Shown one piece after another: positions 1-8,353 of a stretch of 45,737 bases of DNA. Origin of the DNA: an uncultured SAR116 cluster alpha proteobacterium. Its GTDB lineage: Bacteria > Pseudomonadota > Alphaproteobacteria > Puniceispirillales > Puniceispirillaceae. The stretch is from contig CACEJY010000012.1 of assembly GCA_902559985.1 (NCBI GenBank), positions 1-45,737 of the forward strand. The letters run 5' to 3'. A program made the translations under genes and the position numbers. Under the pieces are notes generated by a model, which saw only the letters and a program-made list of their open reading frames with translations, searched no databases and was not told the DNA's origin. Numbering within the stretch: position 1 is the stretch's first letter; each line of letters starts with the position of its first letter.

Positions 1-354
1 GTAATGGGGTGCCTGGGTAATGCTGATCACGCCATCGGCAAGTTCAGATAGGTAGGATTCTGAGTTTTCCTCCTGAAATTCCCTACTATCGGCAAAAAAG
101 CTTTTCAGCGTTACTGGATTAGCAAGCTGGCCACGCTCGATCAGGCGATGAATGGTCGAAAATATCCGGCCGTGAAGAGGGTCATAGAAATGATCAGCTA
201 GTAGCCGGTCATCAATTCGCTCAAAAACGCTATTATCTAGAAGAATAGCACCAAGTAGATTTTGCTCTGCTGGCAAATTATGAGGCATTATACGTGCGGG
301 CGGAGCGCTGGCAGCACTGGGGAATGATTTAATGTTAGATTGTTCTTCAGCCAT
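1..354 (-). CDS. dnaB: Replicative DNA helicase DnaB, N-terminal part (cut by window edge)
   Basis: The minus-strand frame starts with ATG at 354 and stays open to base 1, giving 118 residues. The segment LPAEQNLLGAILLDN (about residues 27-41) and the following helical region are typical of the DnaB N-terminal domain, which mediates hexamer packing and DnaG primase contact. The RecA-like helicase domain lies outside the window, so Walker motifs cannot be checked. DnaB unwinds DNA at the replication fork. It sits downstream of rpsF-rpsR-rplI on the same strand, as in many Proteobacteria, but 222 bp separate it from rplI, so it may have its own promoter. Identification rests on sequence and conserved neighbourhood. 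Confidence 0.92.
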   Translation of the reverse strand, partial: MAEEQSNIKSFPSAASAPPARIMPHNLPAEQNLLGAILLDNSVFERIDDRLLADHFYDPLHGRIFSTIHRLIERGQLANPVTLKSFFADSREFQEENSESYLSELADGVISITQAPHY

Positions 355-576
355 TCCTTAACGTAACAAACCTATAGTCGTTTGGCATTATGTTAAGTTT
401 GGGGATGATGGGGATAAGTTAAATAATTTTTTCTTCACGCATGTAACGACCGTGATATTGATAAGAGGTGGGGCTTGACCTTTTACCGCCCCATTATGAC
501 AAGAATAAGCCGAAGATAATACCTCGGCTTCATTTGATATTTGTGAAGGCAAACCCTAATTAACAGCTTGGTTGCT
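355..576. other. Intergenic region rplI-dnaB with two hairpins
   Basis: No gene is seen. Two inverted repeats are present. TGGGGC at 469-474 pairs with GCCCCA at 488-493. AAGCCGA at 507-513 pairs with TCGGCTT at 524-530. The rest is AT-rich and probably carries the dnaB promoter and leader. Confidence 0.4.
507..530 (-). terminator. Possible terminator downstream of rplI
   Basis: A 7-bp perfect stem (AAGCCGA/TCGGCTT) with a 10-base loop lies about 47 bp past the rplI stop codon. On the minus strand it is followed by ATTCTTGT, a weak T-rich tail. It could end the rpsF-rpsR-rplI transcript. The poor U-tract makes this uncertain. Confidence 0.35.
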
Positions 577-1212
577 TTAAGGGTTTATTGTCTCCGCCGA
601 CACGGACTCTATTTCAGCCACGGGGGTTGCATCCGCTGAAACGGCGTCTAAACCATCTTTTGGGGCTGCTTCTGCTGATGCGGCTTCCGCCTCAGTTGGC
701 GTCACATCATCACTCGCAATTTCACCGGTGACCGCGACGCCTGTTTTCAACTGGGTTTCAGCTTCAGCAAGTGAGCGAGCAATATTCACGATAACTGTAA
801 CTGATACTTCGGGGTGAAGGCGTATACGCGTTTCTGTCAAGCCCAGCGTTTTGATTGATCGATCCATGATAACCTGGTTGCGTGTGATGGTAAAACCAGC
901 CTCCGTTACCGCCTCAGCAATATCACGTGATGTGACTGACCCAAATAGTTGTCCCATTTCCGATGCCGCCCGGACCATACTCACGGCGAGGTCTTGCATT
1001 TTTGCGGCCTCTGTTTCGGCGTCTTTCCGAAGCTCAAGGTTGCTGGCTTCACGCTGGGCGCGTTCGGCTTCGAACCGTTCCATATTAGCTTTGTTTGCGC
1101 GGAGAGCCTTTCCTTGCGGGATAAGGAAGTTTCGCGCATAACCAGTCTTCACATTTACAAGGTCACCCATTTGACCCAATTTTTCGATGCGTTCAAGAAG
1201 AATGATTTGCAT
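577..1212 (-). CDS. rplI: 50S ribosomal protein bL9
   Basis: This 211-residue protein opens with MQIILLERIEKLGQMGDLV and carries the bL9 signature GYARNFLIPQGKA in the first 40 residues. bL9 binds 23S rRNA near the L1 stalk base and helps restrict frameshifting. Classical bL9 is about 150 residues. Here the last 55-60 residues form an acidic, Ala/Glu/Val-rich, low-complexity tail, as often seen in alphaproteobacterial L9. It is the third gene of the rpsF-rpsR-rplI operon, 28 bp after rpsR. The start is the only ATG giving the canonical N-terminus, preceded by a purine-rich AAGGAGA site. Confidence 0.96.
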   Translation of the reverse strand: MQIILLERIEKLGQMGDLVNVKTGYARNFLIPQGKALRANKANMERFEAERAQREASNLELRKDAETEAAKMQDLAVSMVRAASEMGQLFGSVTSRDIAEAVTEAGFTITRNQVIMDRSIKTLGLTETRIRLHPEVSVTVIVNIARSLAEAETQLKTGVAVTGEIASDDVTPTEAEAASAEAAPKDGLDAVSADATPVAEIESVSAETINP

Positions 1213-1240
1213 GTTTATGTCTCCTTAATTCTGGCGGTGC

Positions 1241-1495
1241 CTATGAGGTTACATAGGGCATCAACGCCAAAAAGCGTGACCGCTTGATGGCAGTAGCAAG
1301 TTCACGCTGTTTTTTTGCAGATACGGCAGAAATACGTGACGGGACAATTTTTCCACGCTCTGATGTGTAGCGGGCGAGGAGCTTGGTATCCTTGTAATCG
1401 ATCTTTGGCGCACTTGGGCCAGAAAACGGACAGGCCTTACGGCGACGGTTAAATGGCTTGCGAACAGCTTCACGCTTGATTTCCAACTGTGTCAT
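1241..1495 (-). CDS. rpsR: 30S ribosomal protein bS18
   Basis: This 84-residue basic protein contains KACPFSG and the conserved core [19 protein letters not shown], which identify bS18. bS18 forms a heterodimer with bS6 on the platform of the small subunit and contacts 16S rRNA. Its gene lies only 3 bp after rpsF on the minus strand, so the partners are translated together. The length matches the family. Nothing unusual is seen. Confidence 0.97.
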   Translation of the reverse strand: MTQLEIKREAVRKPFNRRRKACPFSGPSAPKIDYKDTKLLARYTSERGKIVPSRISAVSAKKQRELATAIKRSRFLALMPYVTS

Positions 1496-1498
1496 TGA

Positions 1499-1936
1499 TT
1501 AGCCCTCACTTTTTTCGTCAGAGGTTTGGTCAGGATAGGCCTCGATCTTCGTGCTATCGTATTCGCCATCATGATCATCACGATCATCACGTGCGCCGCG
1601 CTGTGGCCTTTCGGTTTTGGCCTGCATCATGATTGACGGGCCCTCTATAACTTCGTCAATTCGTATATTCAAAAAGCGCAGTACATCTTCGTTTAGCCCC
1701 ATGATGCGCTCATATTCTCTGAGCGCTTCTGATCCAGTTTCTATATTGAACATCGTGTAATGGCCCTTCCGGTTTTTTTTAATACGGTAGGCAAGAGCGC
1801 GCAGCCCCCAATATTCACGTTTTTTGATTGACCCACCCGCAGATGTAATAATTTCGGCGAATTCGTCAGCCATGGTCTCAACTTGAGCTGTCGTAATGTC
1901 TTGGCGTGCGATAAACACGCTTTCATACAAGCGCAT
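1499..1936 (-). CDS. rpsF: 30S ribosomal protein bS6
   Basis: This 145-residue protein starts MRLYESVFIARQDITTAQ and contains the bS6 segments REYWGLRALAYRIKKNRKGHY and LRFLNIRIDE in order. bS6 binds 16S rRNA together with bS18. The C-terminal 30 residues are charged and low in complexity (rich in R, D and E), a variable tail typical of the family. A good AAGGAG ribosome binding site precedes the ATG. It is the first gene of the rpsF-rpsR-rplI operon and is divergent from fabD across a 323-bp control region. Confidence 0.96.
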   Translation of the reverse strand: MRLYESVFIARQDITTAQVETMADEFAEIITSAGGSIKKREYWGLRALAYRIKKNRKGHYTMFNIETGSEALREYERIMGLNEDVLRFLNIRIDEVIEGPSIMMQAKTERPQRGARDDRDDHDGEYDSTKIEAYPDQTSDEKSEG

Positions 1937-2259
1937 GATAACTCCTTTTGGATTATTGTCGTTATCAAGCGTGACAACGACTAACCGGATCTTCCGGCAA
2001 GGGTTTTGTCAATGATGTAACAATCTGGCTCATAATGACAGAGCGTGGGAGCGCAGGTTACACTTTTTCTAGTGAAGTGCAAGCCCCATTAACAGCTTTT
2101 TGAGGCACTCCGGCCGGTTTTTCACAGGTCAATTGGTTGTTGCAAGGCTAGAGGTTGCCTTAACAATAACTTATGGAATAAGTTCAGCGCTTGATGTTAC
2201 TAGTTTTGAGTGGAATGTAACGTTTGGACACAAGTTAATGATCACGCGTCGGTGAACGG
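1937..2259. other. Divergent intergenic region rpsF / fabD
   Basis: No gene is seen in these 323 bp. The region must hold promoters for the minus-strand ribosomal operon and the plus-strand fatty-acid operon. The clearest structure is the perfect 7-bp palindrome at 2168-2184. I could not assign -35/-10 boxes confidently. Confidence 0.4.
2168..2184. promoter_or_regulatory. Operator-like palindrome upstream of fabD
   Basis: AACTTAT, a 3-bp spacer GGA, then ATAAGTT form a perfect inverted repeat 76 bp before the fabD start. The size and symmetry suit a dimeric repressor or activator. No regulator gene is adjacent and the motif is not one I can name, so the role is inference. Confidence 0.3.
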
Positions 2260-3219
2260 ATGGATTTGATGACAAATAGTTCGATTGCTTTTTTGTTTCC
2301 GGGTCAGGGATCGCAGGCGGTCGGGATGGGTGGTGCCTTGGCAGCGTCCCACCCCTCTGCCAAACAGGTCTATGAAGAGGTTAATGATGCGCTTGGCGAA
2401 AATCTGTTTGCACTTATGCAGAACGGGCCTGACGATATGGTTAGGATGACTCGCAACGCACAACCAGCGTTATTTGCTACCTCAATGGCGGCTGTTCGTG
2501 TTCTTGAAGCCGAACTTGGCACTTCGTTGACTGAGCGCGGTGGCATGGCAGCGGGGCATTCGCTTGGTGAATACGCAGCTTTGACGGCTGTTGGCAGTCT
2601 TAGCATCGTTGATGCCGCGAGGTTGCTTCGGCAACGTGGCGATGCGATGCAATCTGCTGTGCCGGTTAGCGAGGGTGCGATGGCGGCAGTTCTTGGAGCG
2701 GATGAGTCGCAGATAAAAAGTATTTTAAAAGAAGCAAAATCATCAGGACTCGTGCAGATTGCCAACGATAATGCGCCTGGTCAAATTGTTATTAGTGGTG
2801 CCTCAACCGCGGTTGATGCCGCGATTGAAATTGCTAAGGCAGCAGGATTACGTCGCGTTATTAAACTTCCCGTATCTGCGCCATTTCATTGTGATTTAAT
2901 GGCGCCTGCGGCCATCGTCATGGAAGAAGTGCTGGCCGCCACCGACTTTAGCGATGCGGCTATTCCAGTTTATTGTAATGTCACAGCCGCCGCAGAGACA
3001 AATGCTGAAAAATTGCGAGAAAATCTCGTGGCACAGATCACTGCCCGTGTGCGTTGGCGCGAATCATTGATCGCGATGAGTGCTGCCGGAGCTATGAAAT
3101 TCGTCGAGCTTGGCACCGGCAAGGTTTTGTCTGGTTTAGTGAAGCGGGGTATTGAGGCCAAAACAATTGTCAATCTTGATGGCCCGGATGATCTGGACAG
3201 CGTCTTAGCCCAGATGTAG
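2260..3219 (+). CDS. fabD: Malonyl-CoA:ACP transacylase FabD
   Basis: FabD moves the malonyl group from CoA to acyl carrier protein, giving the extender unit for type II fatty-acid synthesis. The protein has the N-terminal FPGQGSQ motif, the nucleophile elbow GHSLGE (Ser near residue 100), and SAPFHCDLM with the catalytic His near residue 208. Its length of 319 residues is close to the usual 310. ATG at 2260 or ATG at 2269 are both possible; the latter gives MTNSSIAFLFPGQGSQ, close to E. coli FabD. It heads the fabD-fabG-acpP-fabF cluster. Confidence 0.95.
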   Translation: MDLMTNSSIAFLFPGQGSQAVGMGGALAASHPSAKQVYEEVNDALGENLFALMQNGPDDMVRMTRNAQPALFATSMAAVRVLEAELGTSLTERGGMAAGHSLGEYAALTAVGSLSIVDAARLLRQRGDAMQSAVPVSEGAMAAVLGADESQIKSILKEAKSSGLVQIANDNAPGQIVISGASTAVDAAIEIAKAAGLRRVIKLPVSAPFHCDLMAPAAIVMEEVLAATDFSDAAIPVYCNVTAAAETNAEKLRENLVAQITARVRWRESLIAMSAAGAMKFVELGTGKVLSGLVKRGIEAKTIVNLDGPDDLDSVLAQM

Positions 3220-3279
3220 TCTTGACAATTATTCTGGTTTTAATGCGGCCTGTTGGCGGATTCCAAGAAAAGGTGGGTT

Positions 3280-4020
3280 ATGTTTGATCTTCAAAACAAA
3301 ATTGCTCTTGTGACTGGTGCCAGTGGTGGTATTGGTGCGCAAATTGCCACAGCGTTACATGCACAGGGCGCAACGGTTGTGTTGCATGGGACACGCGCTT
3401 CGAAGTTGGAAGCCCTGCAGGCACAGCTTGGAGAGCGCACCGCGACGGTTACGGCTAATCTGGCAAGCCGCGATGCCGTTGCTGGCCTTGTTGATTCCGC
3501 AAGTGAGGCCGCAGGTGGACCTATAAATGTTTTGGTGAATAATGCGGGCATAACCCGTGATGGGTTGCTGATGCGTATGAAAAATGACGATTGGGATGAT
3601 GTTTTAGAGGTCAATTTATCGGCAAGCATGATGTTGTGCCGATCAGCGATGCGAGCAATGATGAAAGCGCGCTCGGGCAGGATAATCTCCATTTCATCTG
3701 TTGTCGGCGTGACTGGCAATCCGGGCCAAACAAATTACGCGGCATCAAAGGCTGGAATGATCGGATTTAGCAAATCATTGGCGGCTGAGGTGGCGAGTCG
3801 CGGAATCACCGTTAATGTTGTTGCGCCCGGCTTTATCGCAACACCGATGACTGATGTTTTAGATGATGGCCAAAAATTAGCGCTTTTGACAAGAGTTCCG
3901 GCAGGACGGCTTGGAACGCCTGCCGAAATTGCTGCTTCAGTTGTTTTTCTTGCAAGTGATGAGGCGGCTTACATCACTGGTACAACGATGCATGTGAATG
4001 GCGGAATGGCTATGCTATAA
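3280..4020 (+). CDS. fabG: 3-oxoacyl-[ACP] reductase FabG
   Basis: This 246-residue short-chain dehydrogenase reduces 3-oxoacyl-ACP with NADPH. The cofactor motif TGASGGIG lies at residues 12-19, NNAG follows, and the catalytic Tyr and Lys sit in NYAASKAG (Tyr153, Lys157), with the Ser in SISSVVG upstream. The frame extends back to a TTG at 3253, but ATG at 3280 with AAAAGGTGG upstream gives the standard N-terminus MFDLQNKIALVTG, so I use it. Its place between fabD and acpP supports FabG over other SDR enzymes. Confidence 0.95.
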   Translation: MFDLQNKIALVTGASGGIGAQIATALHAQGATVVLHGTRASKLEALQAQLGERTATVTANLASRDAVAGLVDSASEAAGGPINVLVNNAGITRDGLLMRMKNDDWDDVLEVNLSASMMLCRSAMRAMMKARSGRIISISSVVGVTGNPGQTNYAASKAGMIGFSKSLAAEVASRGITVNVVAPGFIATPMTDVLDDGQKLALLTRVPAGRLGTPAEIAASVVFLASDEAAYITGTTMHVNGGMAML

Positions 4021-4150
4021 AAAACCTTTCAGGCGCTTTATGTTCAAAACGGGGGTGGTGTAAGATGAAAATCTGTGCTATCTGCCGCCCACTTTCAAAT
4101 TCTCCGGCCGATTTTTTGGTCAAAATCTAAGCTTCTAAGAGGGGGCAATA

Positions 4151-4387
4151 ATGAGCGATATCGCAGATCGTGTTAAAAATATTGTAGTTGAACATTTGGG
4201 TGTAGACGCTGACAAGGTTGTGGACGGCGCAAGCTTTATCGATGATCTTGGCGCTGATAGCCTTGATACAGTTGAACTAGTTATGGCATTTGAAGAGGAA
4301 TTTGCAGTTGAGATACCTGATGATGCCGCCGAGCGCATCCTAACGGTCAAGGATGCTGTATCCTTTCTTGAAGAAGAGGCTGCCTAA
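4151..4387 (+). CDS. acpP: Acyl carrier protein
   Basis: This 78-residue acidic protein has the phosphopantetheine attachment motif GADSLD, with Ser37 the modified residue. ACP carries growing acyl chains between the Fab enzymes and also serves lipid A and phospholipid synthesis. The size and sequence are typical. A strong GAGGGGG ribosome binding site precedes the ATG, fitting high expression. The 130-bp gap after fabG leaves room for a separate promoter, as is common for acpP, but no clear boxes were recognised. Confidence 0.97.
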   Translation: MSDIADRVKNIVVEHLGVDADKVVDGASFIDDLGADSLDTVELVMAFEEEFAVEIPDDAAERILTVKDAVSFLEEEAA

Positions 4388-4475
4388 CCCCAGCACTTCG
4401 AACAAATTGTGTTGTGTGTTGCCGTTGCAGTAATACACAACCACTGTCTTCCACCTGTTTTTCTGGAGGTTTGCC

Positions 4476-5738
4476 ATGCGCCGCGTTGTAGTCACCGGAA
4501 TGGGAATGGTCACACCGCTTGGATCCGGTGTTGATCACAACTGGTCACAGATAATTGCAGGAAAAAGTGGGATATCCCGCATCGAACATTTCGATGTTTC
4601 AGATATTTCCTGCCAGATTGCCGGTCAAGTGCCGGGTCCAGATGCTGATGGTGGGCTTAATCTCGATGACTGGATTGACCCGCGCGATCAACGCAAGCAA
4701 GACCGATTTATTCAGCTTGGTCTCGTGGCCGCATGCCAGGCGGTTGAAGATTCCGGTTGGCAACCCAGCGCCCGTGAGCAACAAAACCGCACTGGTGTAA
4801 TGATTGGTTCTGGTATTGGCGGTTTAGAATCAATTGTAAAAACAGATCAACTTGTGAATGAAAAAGGACCACGGCGTGTCAGCCCATTCTTCATACCCTC
4901 AGCACTAATTAATCTTATTTCTGGACACGTCTCTATCCGTTACGGGTTCCGTGGCCCAAATCATGCTGTTGTGACCGCGTGCTCGACCGGTGCGCATGCC
5001 ATTGGCGATGCGGCCCGCATGGTCGCGCTTGATGATGCTGATGTAATGGTTGCTGGCGGTGCCGAAGCTGCTGTTTGTCGTATTGGCATGACTGGTTTTG
5101 CTGCGGCGCGAGCCCTTTCAACAATGTATAATGATACGCCCAAAGTTGCATCGCGCCCATGGGACAAGGGGCGTGATGGCTTCGTTATGGGAGAAGGTGC
5201 AGGAATTGTTGTGCTTGAAGAGCTTGAGCATGCAAAAGCTCGTGGTGCTAGAATATATGGTGAAATTAAAGGCTATGGTATGTCGGGTGATGCCCATCAT
5301 ATCACCGCACCTGCTGATGATGGTGATGGAGGTTTTCGCGCCATGCAAGCTGCTTTAAAACGTGCTGGGTTGACTGCCAAGGATATTGATTATGTGAACG
5401 CTCATGGCACATCAACCCCGCTCGGTGATATAATTGAAGCAAAGGCTGTTGCACGGCTATTAGGGGACTCGTCAGCGACGGTATCAATTTCATCAACAAA
5501 AAGCGCCACCGGGCATCTTTTGGGAGCTGCGGGAGCGATCGAAGCAATTTATGCAATTAAAACAGTTCAAACTGGTGATTTACCGCCAACACTTAATCTA
5601 AACAAGCCGGAAGAGGCGGTGAGCGATATGGATCTCGTGCCATTGAAATCCCGTAATAAAAAAGTGAGGAATGCAATGTCAAATTCGTTTGGATTCGGTG
5701 GCACTAATGCATCTCTGATCATGGGTGAGGTTGCCTGA
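4476..5738 (+). CDS. fabF: 3-oxoacyl-[ACP] synthase II FabF (KAS II)
   Basis: FabF condenses malonyl-ACP with acyl-ACP. The 420-residue protein shows the KAS triad: Cys169 in TACSTGAHAIG, His310 in NAHGTSTPLGD and His347 in SATGHLLGAAGA. The glycine-rich end NSFGFGGTNASL is also present. The length fits KAS II (about 412). GGAGG lies 8 bp before the ATG. It follows acpP by 88 bp and its stop overlaps the next start (TGATG), coupling it to mltG. Confidence 0.96.
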   Translation: MRRVVVTGMGMVTPLGSGVDHNWSQIIAGKSGISRIEHFDVSDISCQIAGQVPGPDADGGLNLDDWIDPRDQRKQDRFIQLGLVAACQAVEDSGWQPSAREQQNRTGVMIGSGIGGLESIVKTDQLVNEKGPRRVSPFFIPSALINLISGHVSIRYGFRGPNHAVVTACSTGAHAIGDAARMVALDDADVMVAGGAEAAVCRIGMTGFAAARALSTMYNDTPKVASRPWDKGRDGFVMGEGAGIVVLEELEHAKARGARIYGEIKGYGMSGDAHHITAPADDGDGGFRAMQAALKRAGLTAKDIDYVNAHGTSTPLGDIIEAKAVARLLGDSSATVSISSTKSATGHLLGAAGAIEAIYAIKTVQTGDLPPTLNLNKPEEAVSDMDLVPLKSRNKKVRNAMSNSFGFGGTNASLIMGEVA

Positions 5739-6745
5739 TGATGACAAAAGCCGCTCGGTTTATAGTCCGGTCGGCGTTTATTTCATTGCTGCTATGTCTT
5801 ATTTTATCCGCTAGTGTCTTTGTTTGGCATGACAATATGATGAATGTAGCTGGTCCACATCAGGATGATGTTCTGGTTGTTATTCCGCCTGGTAGCGGTC
5901 ACAATACCCTTCGCCACGTTTTGAATCGTGCCGGTGTAGTTCACCAGATTTATCACTATGATGCTGCGCGCATTCTTGCGGGCGAGAGCTTTTCGCCAAA
6001 GGCTGGCGAGTTTTTGCTGCCGGCGAAAACCAATCTCAATGGAATTCTTTCTATTATCCACAAAGGCGATAACCATCAACGTAGGCTGACGATCGTTGAG
6101 GGGGTGCGGAGTGCCGATGTGCTGAAGTTGATTACCGCGATGCCTAATCTTTCCGGCTCGGTCAAATCCATGCCTGATGAGGGCAGCTTGCGGCCAGAAA
6201 CCTATTTCTACATTCACGCGACACCTCGGCAAGCTCTGATAAACCGCATGCAGGAAAGCCAAGAGCTTGCCCTAGCCGAAGCATGGAGCAAGCGTGCAAA
6301 AGACCTACCCTACGACGACCCATATGACGCGCTGATTGTGGCGTCCATCATTGAAAAAGAAGCGTCGACAAGTGAAGATCGGCGGTTGGTGGCAGCTGTT
6401 TTCGTGAATCGGCTAAAAAAAGGCATGCGTCTGCAGTCAGACCCAACGGTGCTGTATGAGGCGTCTGAAAGTCCAACAAAGCCGCCTCAGATTACAAAAA
6501 CAGATTTGAAAACAAAAACGCCCTGGAACACTTATGTCATAAATGGGTTGCCTAGAACCCCGATTTGCAATCCAGGGCAAGAATCGATTATGGCTGCTTT
6601 GCGACCAGCAAAAAGTGATTACATGTATTTTGTTTCCGATGGCAAGGGTGGGCTTCGATTTGCGGAAACACTGGTCGCACACAACCGCAATGTAAGACTA
6701 TTCAGGCAATACAAAGCAGCGGCCGAGAAGGGCAGGGGCAAATGA
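5738..6745 (+). CDS. mltG: Endolytic murein transglycosylase MltG
   Basis: MltG (YceG) cleaves nascent glycan strands at the inner membrane and is thought to end their polymerisation. One N-terminal membrane segment (about residues 11-28, SAFISLLLCLILSASVFVW) anchors a periplasmic domain. The hallmark IIEKEAS carries the catalytic Glu near residue 206, followed by VFVNRLKKGMRLQSDPTVLYE-type sequence. Its 335 residues match the family. It overlaps fabF by 1 bp and gmk by 4 bp (ATGA), so the three are translationally coupled. Confidence 0.94.
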   Translation: MMTKAARFIVRSAFISLLLCLILSASVFVWHDNMMNVAGPHQDDVLVVIPPGSGHNTLRHVLNRAGVVHQIYHYDAARILAGESFSPKAGEFLLPAKTNLNGILSIIHKGDNHQRRLTIVEGVRSADVLKLITAMPNLSGSVKSMPDEGSLRPETYFYIHATPRQALINRMQESQELALAEAWSKRAKDLPYDDPYDALIVASIIEKEASTSEDRRLVAAVFVNRLKKGMRLQSDPTVLYEASESPTKPPQITKTDLKTKTPWNTYVINGLPRTPICNPGQESIMAALRPAKSDYMYFVSDGKGGLRFAETLVAHNRNVRLFRQYKAAAEKGRGK

Positions 6746-7410
6746 CCAAAAACGAATCATTGGCTTTAGGCAAAGAAACTGGTTTTGGTGGCCGCAGGGG
6801 CTTGATGCTAGTCCTGTCATCTCCATCTGGGGCAGGAAAGACGTCAATATCACGGCGCTTATTAGCCGGGGAAAATGAGCTAGAGTTGTCAGTATCGGCA
6901 ACCACGCGCAAACGGCGCCCAGGTGAAGTTGAAGGAAAAGACTATCACTATGTTTCAAATGATGATTTTCATGTGATGATCAACAATCGAGAAATGTTAG
7001 AATATGCCAAGGTGTTTGGTCATTATTATGGTACACCCTCAGCCCCTGTGATGGCCGCATTAGCTGAAGGGCGCGATGTACTATTTGATATCGATTGGCA
7101 AGGAACCCAGCAGTTGGCCGATGCAAATAGCGACGATTTGGTATCTGTTTTTATCCTCCCGCCATCGACGCGTGATCTTGAGAAGCGGTTATTAAACAGG
7201 GCACAAGACAGTGCTGATATTGTTGCTGCCCGTATGTCCAAAGCGTCTGATGAAATTAGCCACTACCGTGAATATGACTACATTCTCGTAAATGTTGATC
7301 TAGATCAGTCGGTTAGAGAGGTAAAAGCTATCTTGCATGCGGAACGACTACGCCGAGACAGGCAGATTGGACTCGCCGATTTTGTAAAACGGCTTCGTTC
7401 TGGTTATTAA
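6742..7410 (+). CDS. gmk: Guanylate kinase
   Basis: This enzyme phosphorylates GMP to GDP using ATP. The 222-residue protein has the P-loop SSPSGAGKTS at residues 26-35, the GMP-binding segment TTRKRRPGEVEGKDYHYV and the lid region LNRAQDS. The core matches the usual 205 residues; about 20 extra residues precede the P-loop. It overlaps mltG by 4 bp. In many alphaproteobacteria yicC separates mltG and gmk, and here it does not. It converges on rsmA with a 31-bp gap and no clear terminator. Confidence 0.95.
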   Translation: MTKNESLALGKETGFGGRRGLMLVLSSPSGAGKTSISRRLLAGENELELSVSATTRKRRPGEVEGKDYHYVSNDDFHVMINNREMLEYAKVFGHYYGTPSAPVMAALAEGRDVLFDIDWQGTQQLADANSDDLVSVFILPPSTRDLEKRLLNRAQDSADIVAARMSKASDEISHYREYDYILVNVDLDQSVREVKAILHAERLRRDRQIGLADFVKRLRSGY

Positions 7411-7441
7411 TTATGGAGTTGGTTATTAATCTGATATGTTG

Positions 7442-8305
7442 CTATCGAGACGGATTATTTCCTTGCTCTTCATAAAGGGATGCCAACCGACAGAATTCTT
7501 CAATATTAATCTCCTGAGGCCGTTTTTTAGGGTCTATTTTGGCAGCATTTAAAAGGCGTTCACCACCAATATTTTTCAATGAACTGCGCAGCATTTTCCG
7601 ACGTTGGCCAAAGGCAACGCGTGTTACCTCTTCTAATGCTGTTTGACTGCAAGGAAAACGCGGGGCTGGGAGTGGCACAATTTGAACAACGGATGAGGTG
7701 ATTTTTGGCGCGGGTACAAAGGCCGATGCCGGAACGTCAAACAGAATTTCACTATCCGCAAGCCAGCGTGTCAGAACGCTCAATCTGCTATAGGCCTTAT
7801 CGCGTGGCCGTGCGGTGATGCGCTCGGCCACTTCGCGTTGAAACATCAATGTCATCGATTCAAATGCATGAGCGTGGGTGAGCCAGCGAGTGAATAATGT
7901 TGTAGCGATATTATACGGTAAATTAGCGATGATGCGGCGTGGGGTGCTCCCCATCTCCCAGATAGCGCTTTGCATCGCATCAGCTTCAATCAAGCGCAGC
8001 CGGTCACCTGCAGCATTGGTTAATCCAGCGAGGACATTTGCGGCACGCCGGTCCTTTTCAATGGCAATCACATGAGTTGCTCCTTCCAGAAGAAGGGCCC
8101 GCGTTAAACCACCCGGTCCGGGGCCAACTTCTATTGTTGTGCCACATAAAGTGCCAGAAGAACGAGCTATTTGTCTTGTTAAGGAGAGGTCAAAAAGAAA
8201 ATTTTGTCCCAATGATTTGCGTGCCCGCATATCCATCGACTCAACGAGCTGGCGCAGAGGGGGCAGGGCTTGAATAAGGTCTTTTAAATTTTGTTGTTCA
8301 GCCAT
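7442..8305 (-). CDS. rsmA: 16S rRNA (adenine1518-N6/adenine1519-N6)-dimethyltransferase RsmA (KsgA)
   Basis: RsmA dimethylates two adjacent adenines in helix 45 of 16S rRNA late in 30S assembly. The 287-residue protein carries KSLGQNFLFD, the SAM-binding motif EVGPGPGGLTRAL and the catalytic NLPYNIAT motif, all in the expected order. The C-terminal helical domain includes FGQRRKMLRSSL. The length is typical. It is the last gene of the minus-strand lptF-lptG-surA-pdxA-rsmA series, 48 bp after pdxA. Confidence 0.95.
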   Translation of the reverse strand: MAEQQNLKDLIQALPPLRQLVESMDMRARKSLGQNFLFDLSLTRQIARSSGTLCGTTIEVGPGPGGLTRALLLEGATHVIAIEKDRRAANVLAGLTNAAGDRLRLIEADAMQSAIWEMGSTPRRIIANLPYNIATTLFTRWLTHAHAFESMTLMFQREVAERITARPRDKAYSRLSVLTRWLADSEILFDVPASAFVPAPKITSSVVQIVPLPAPRFPCSQTALEEVTRVAFGQRRKMLRSSLKNIGGERLLNAAKIDPKKRPQEINIEEFCRLASLYEEQGNNPSR

Positions 8306-8353
8306 CGGGTATATGGTTTCTTTTGCCTTGACATTCGTTGTGTGAAAGTAGGG

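Noticed and set aside
469-493. TGGGGC/GCCCCA hairpin as a second rplI terminator
   Set aside because: The loop is long and no T-run follows on the minus strand; kept only as a note on the intergenic region.
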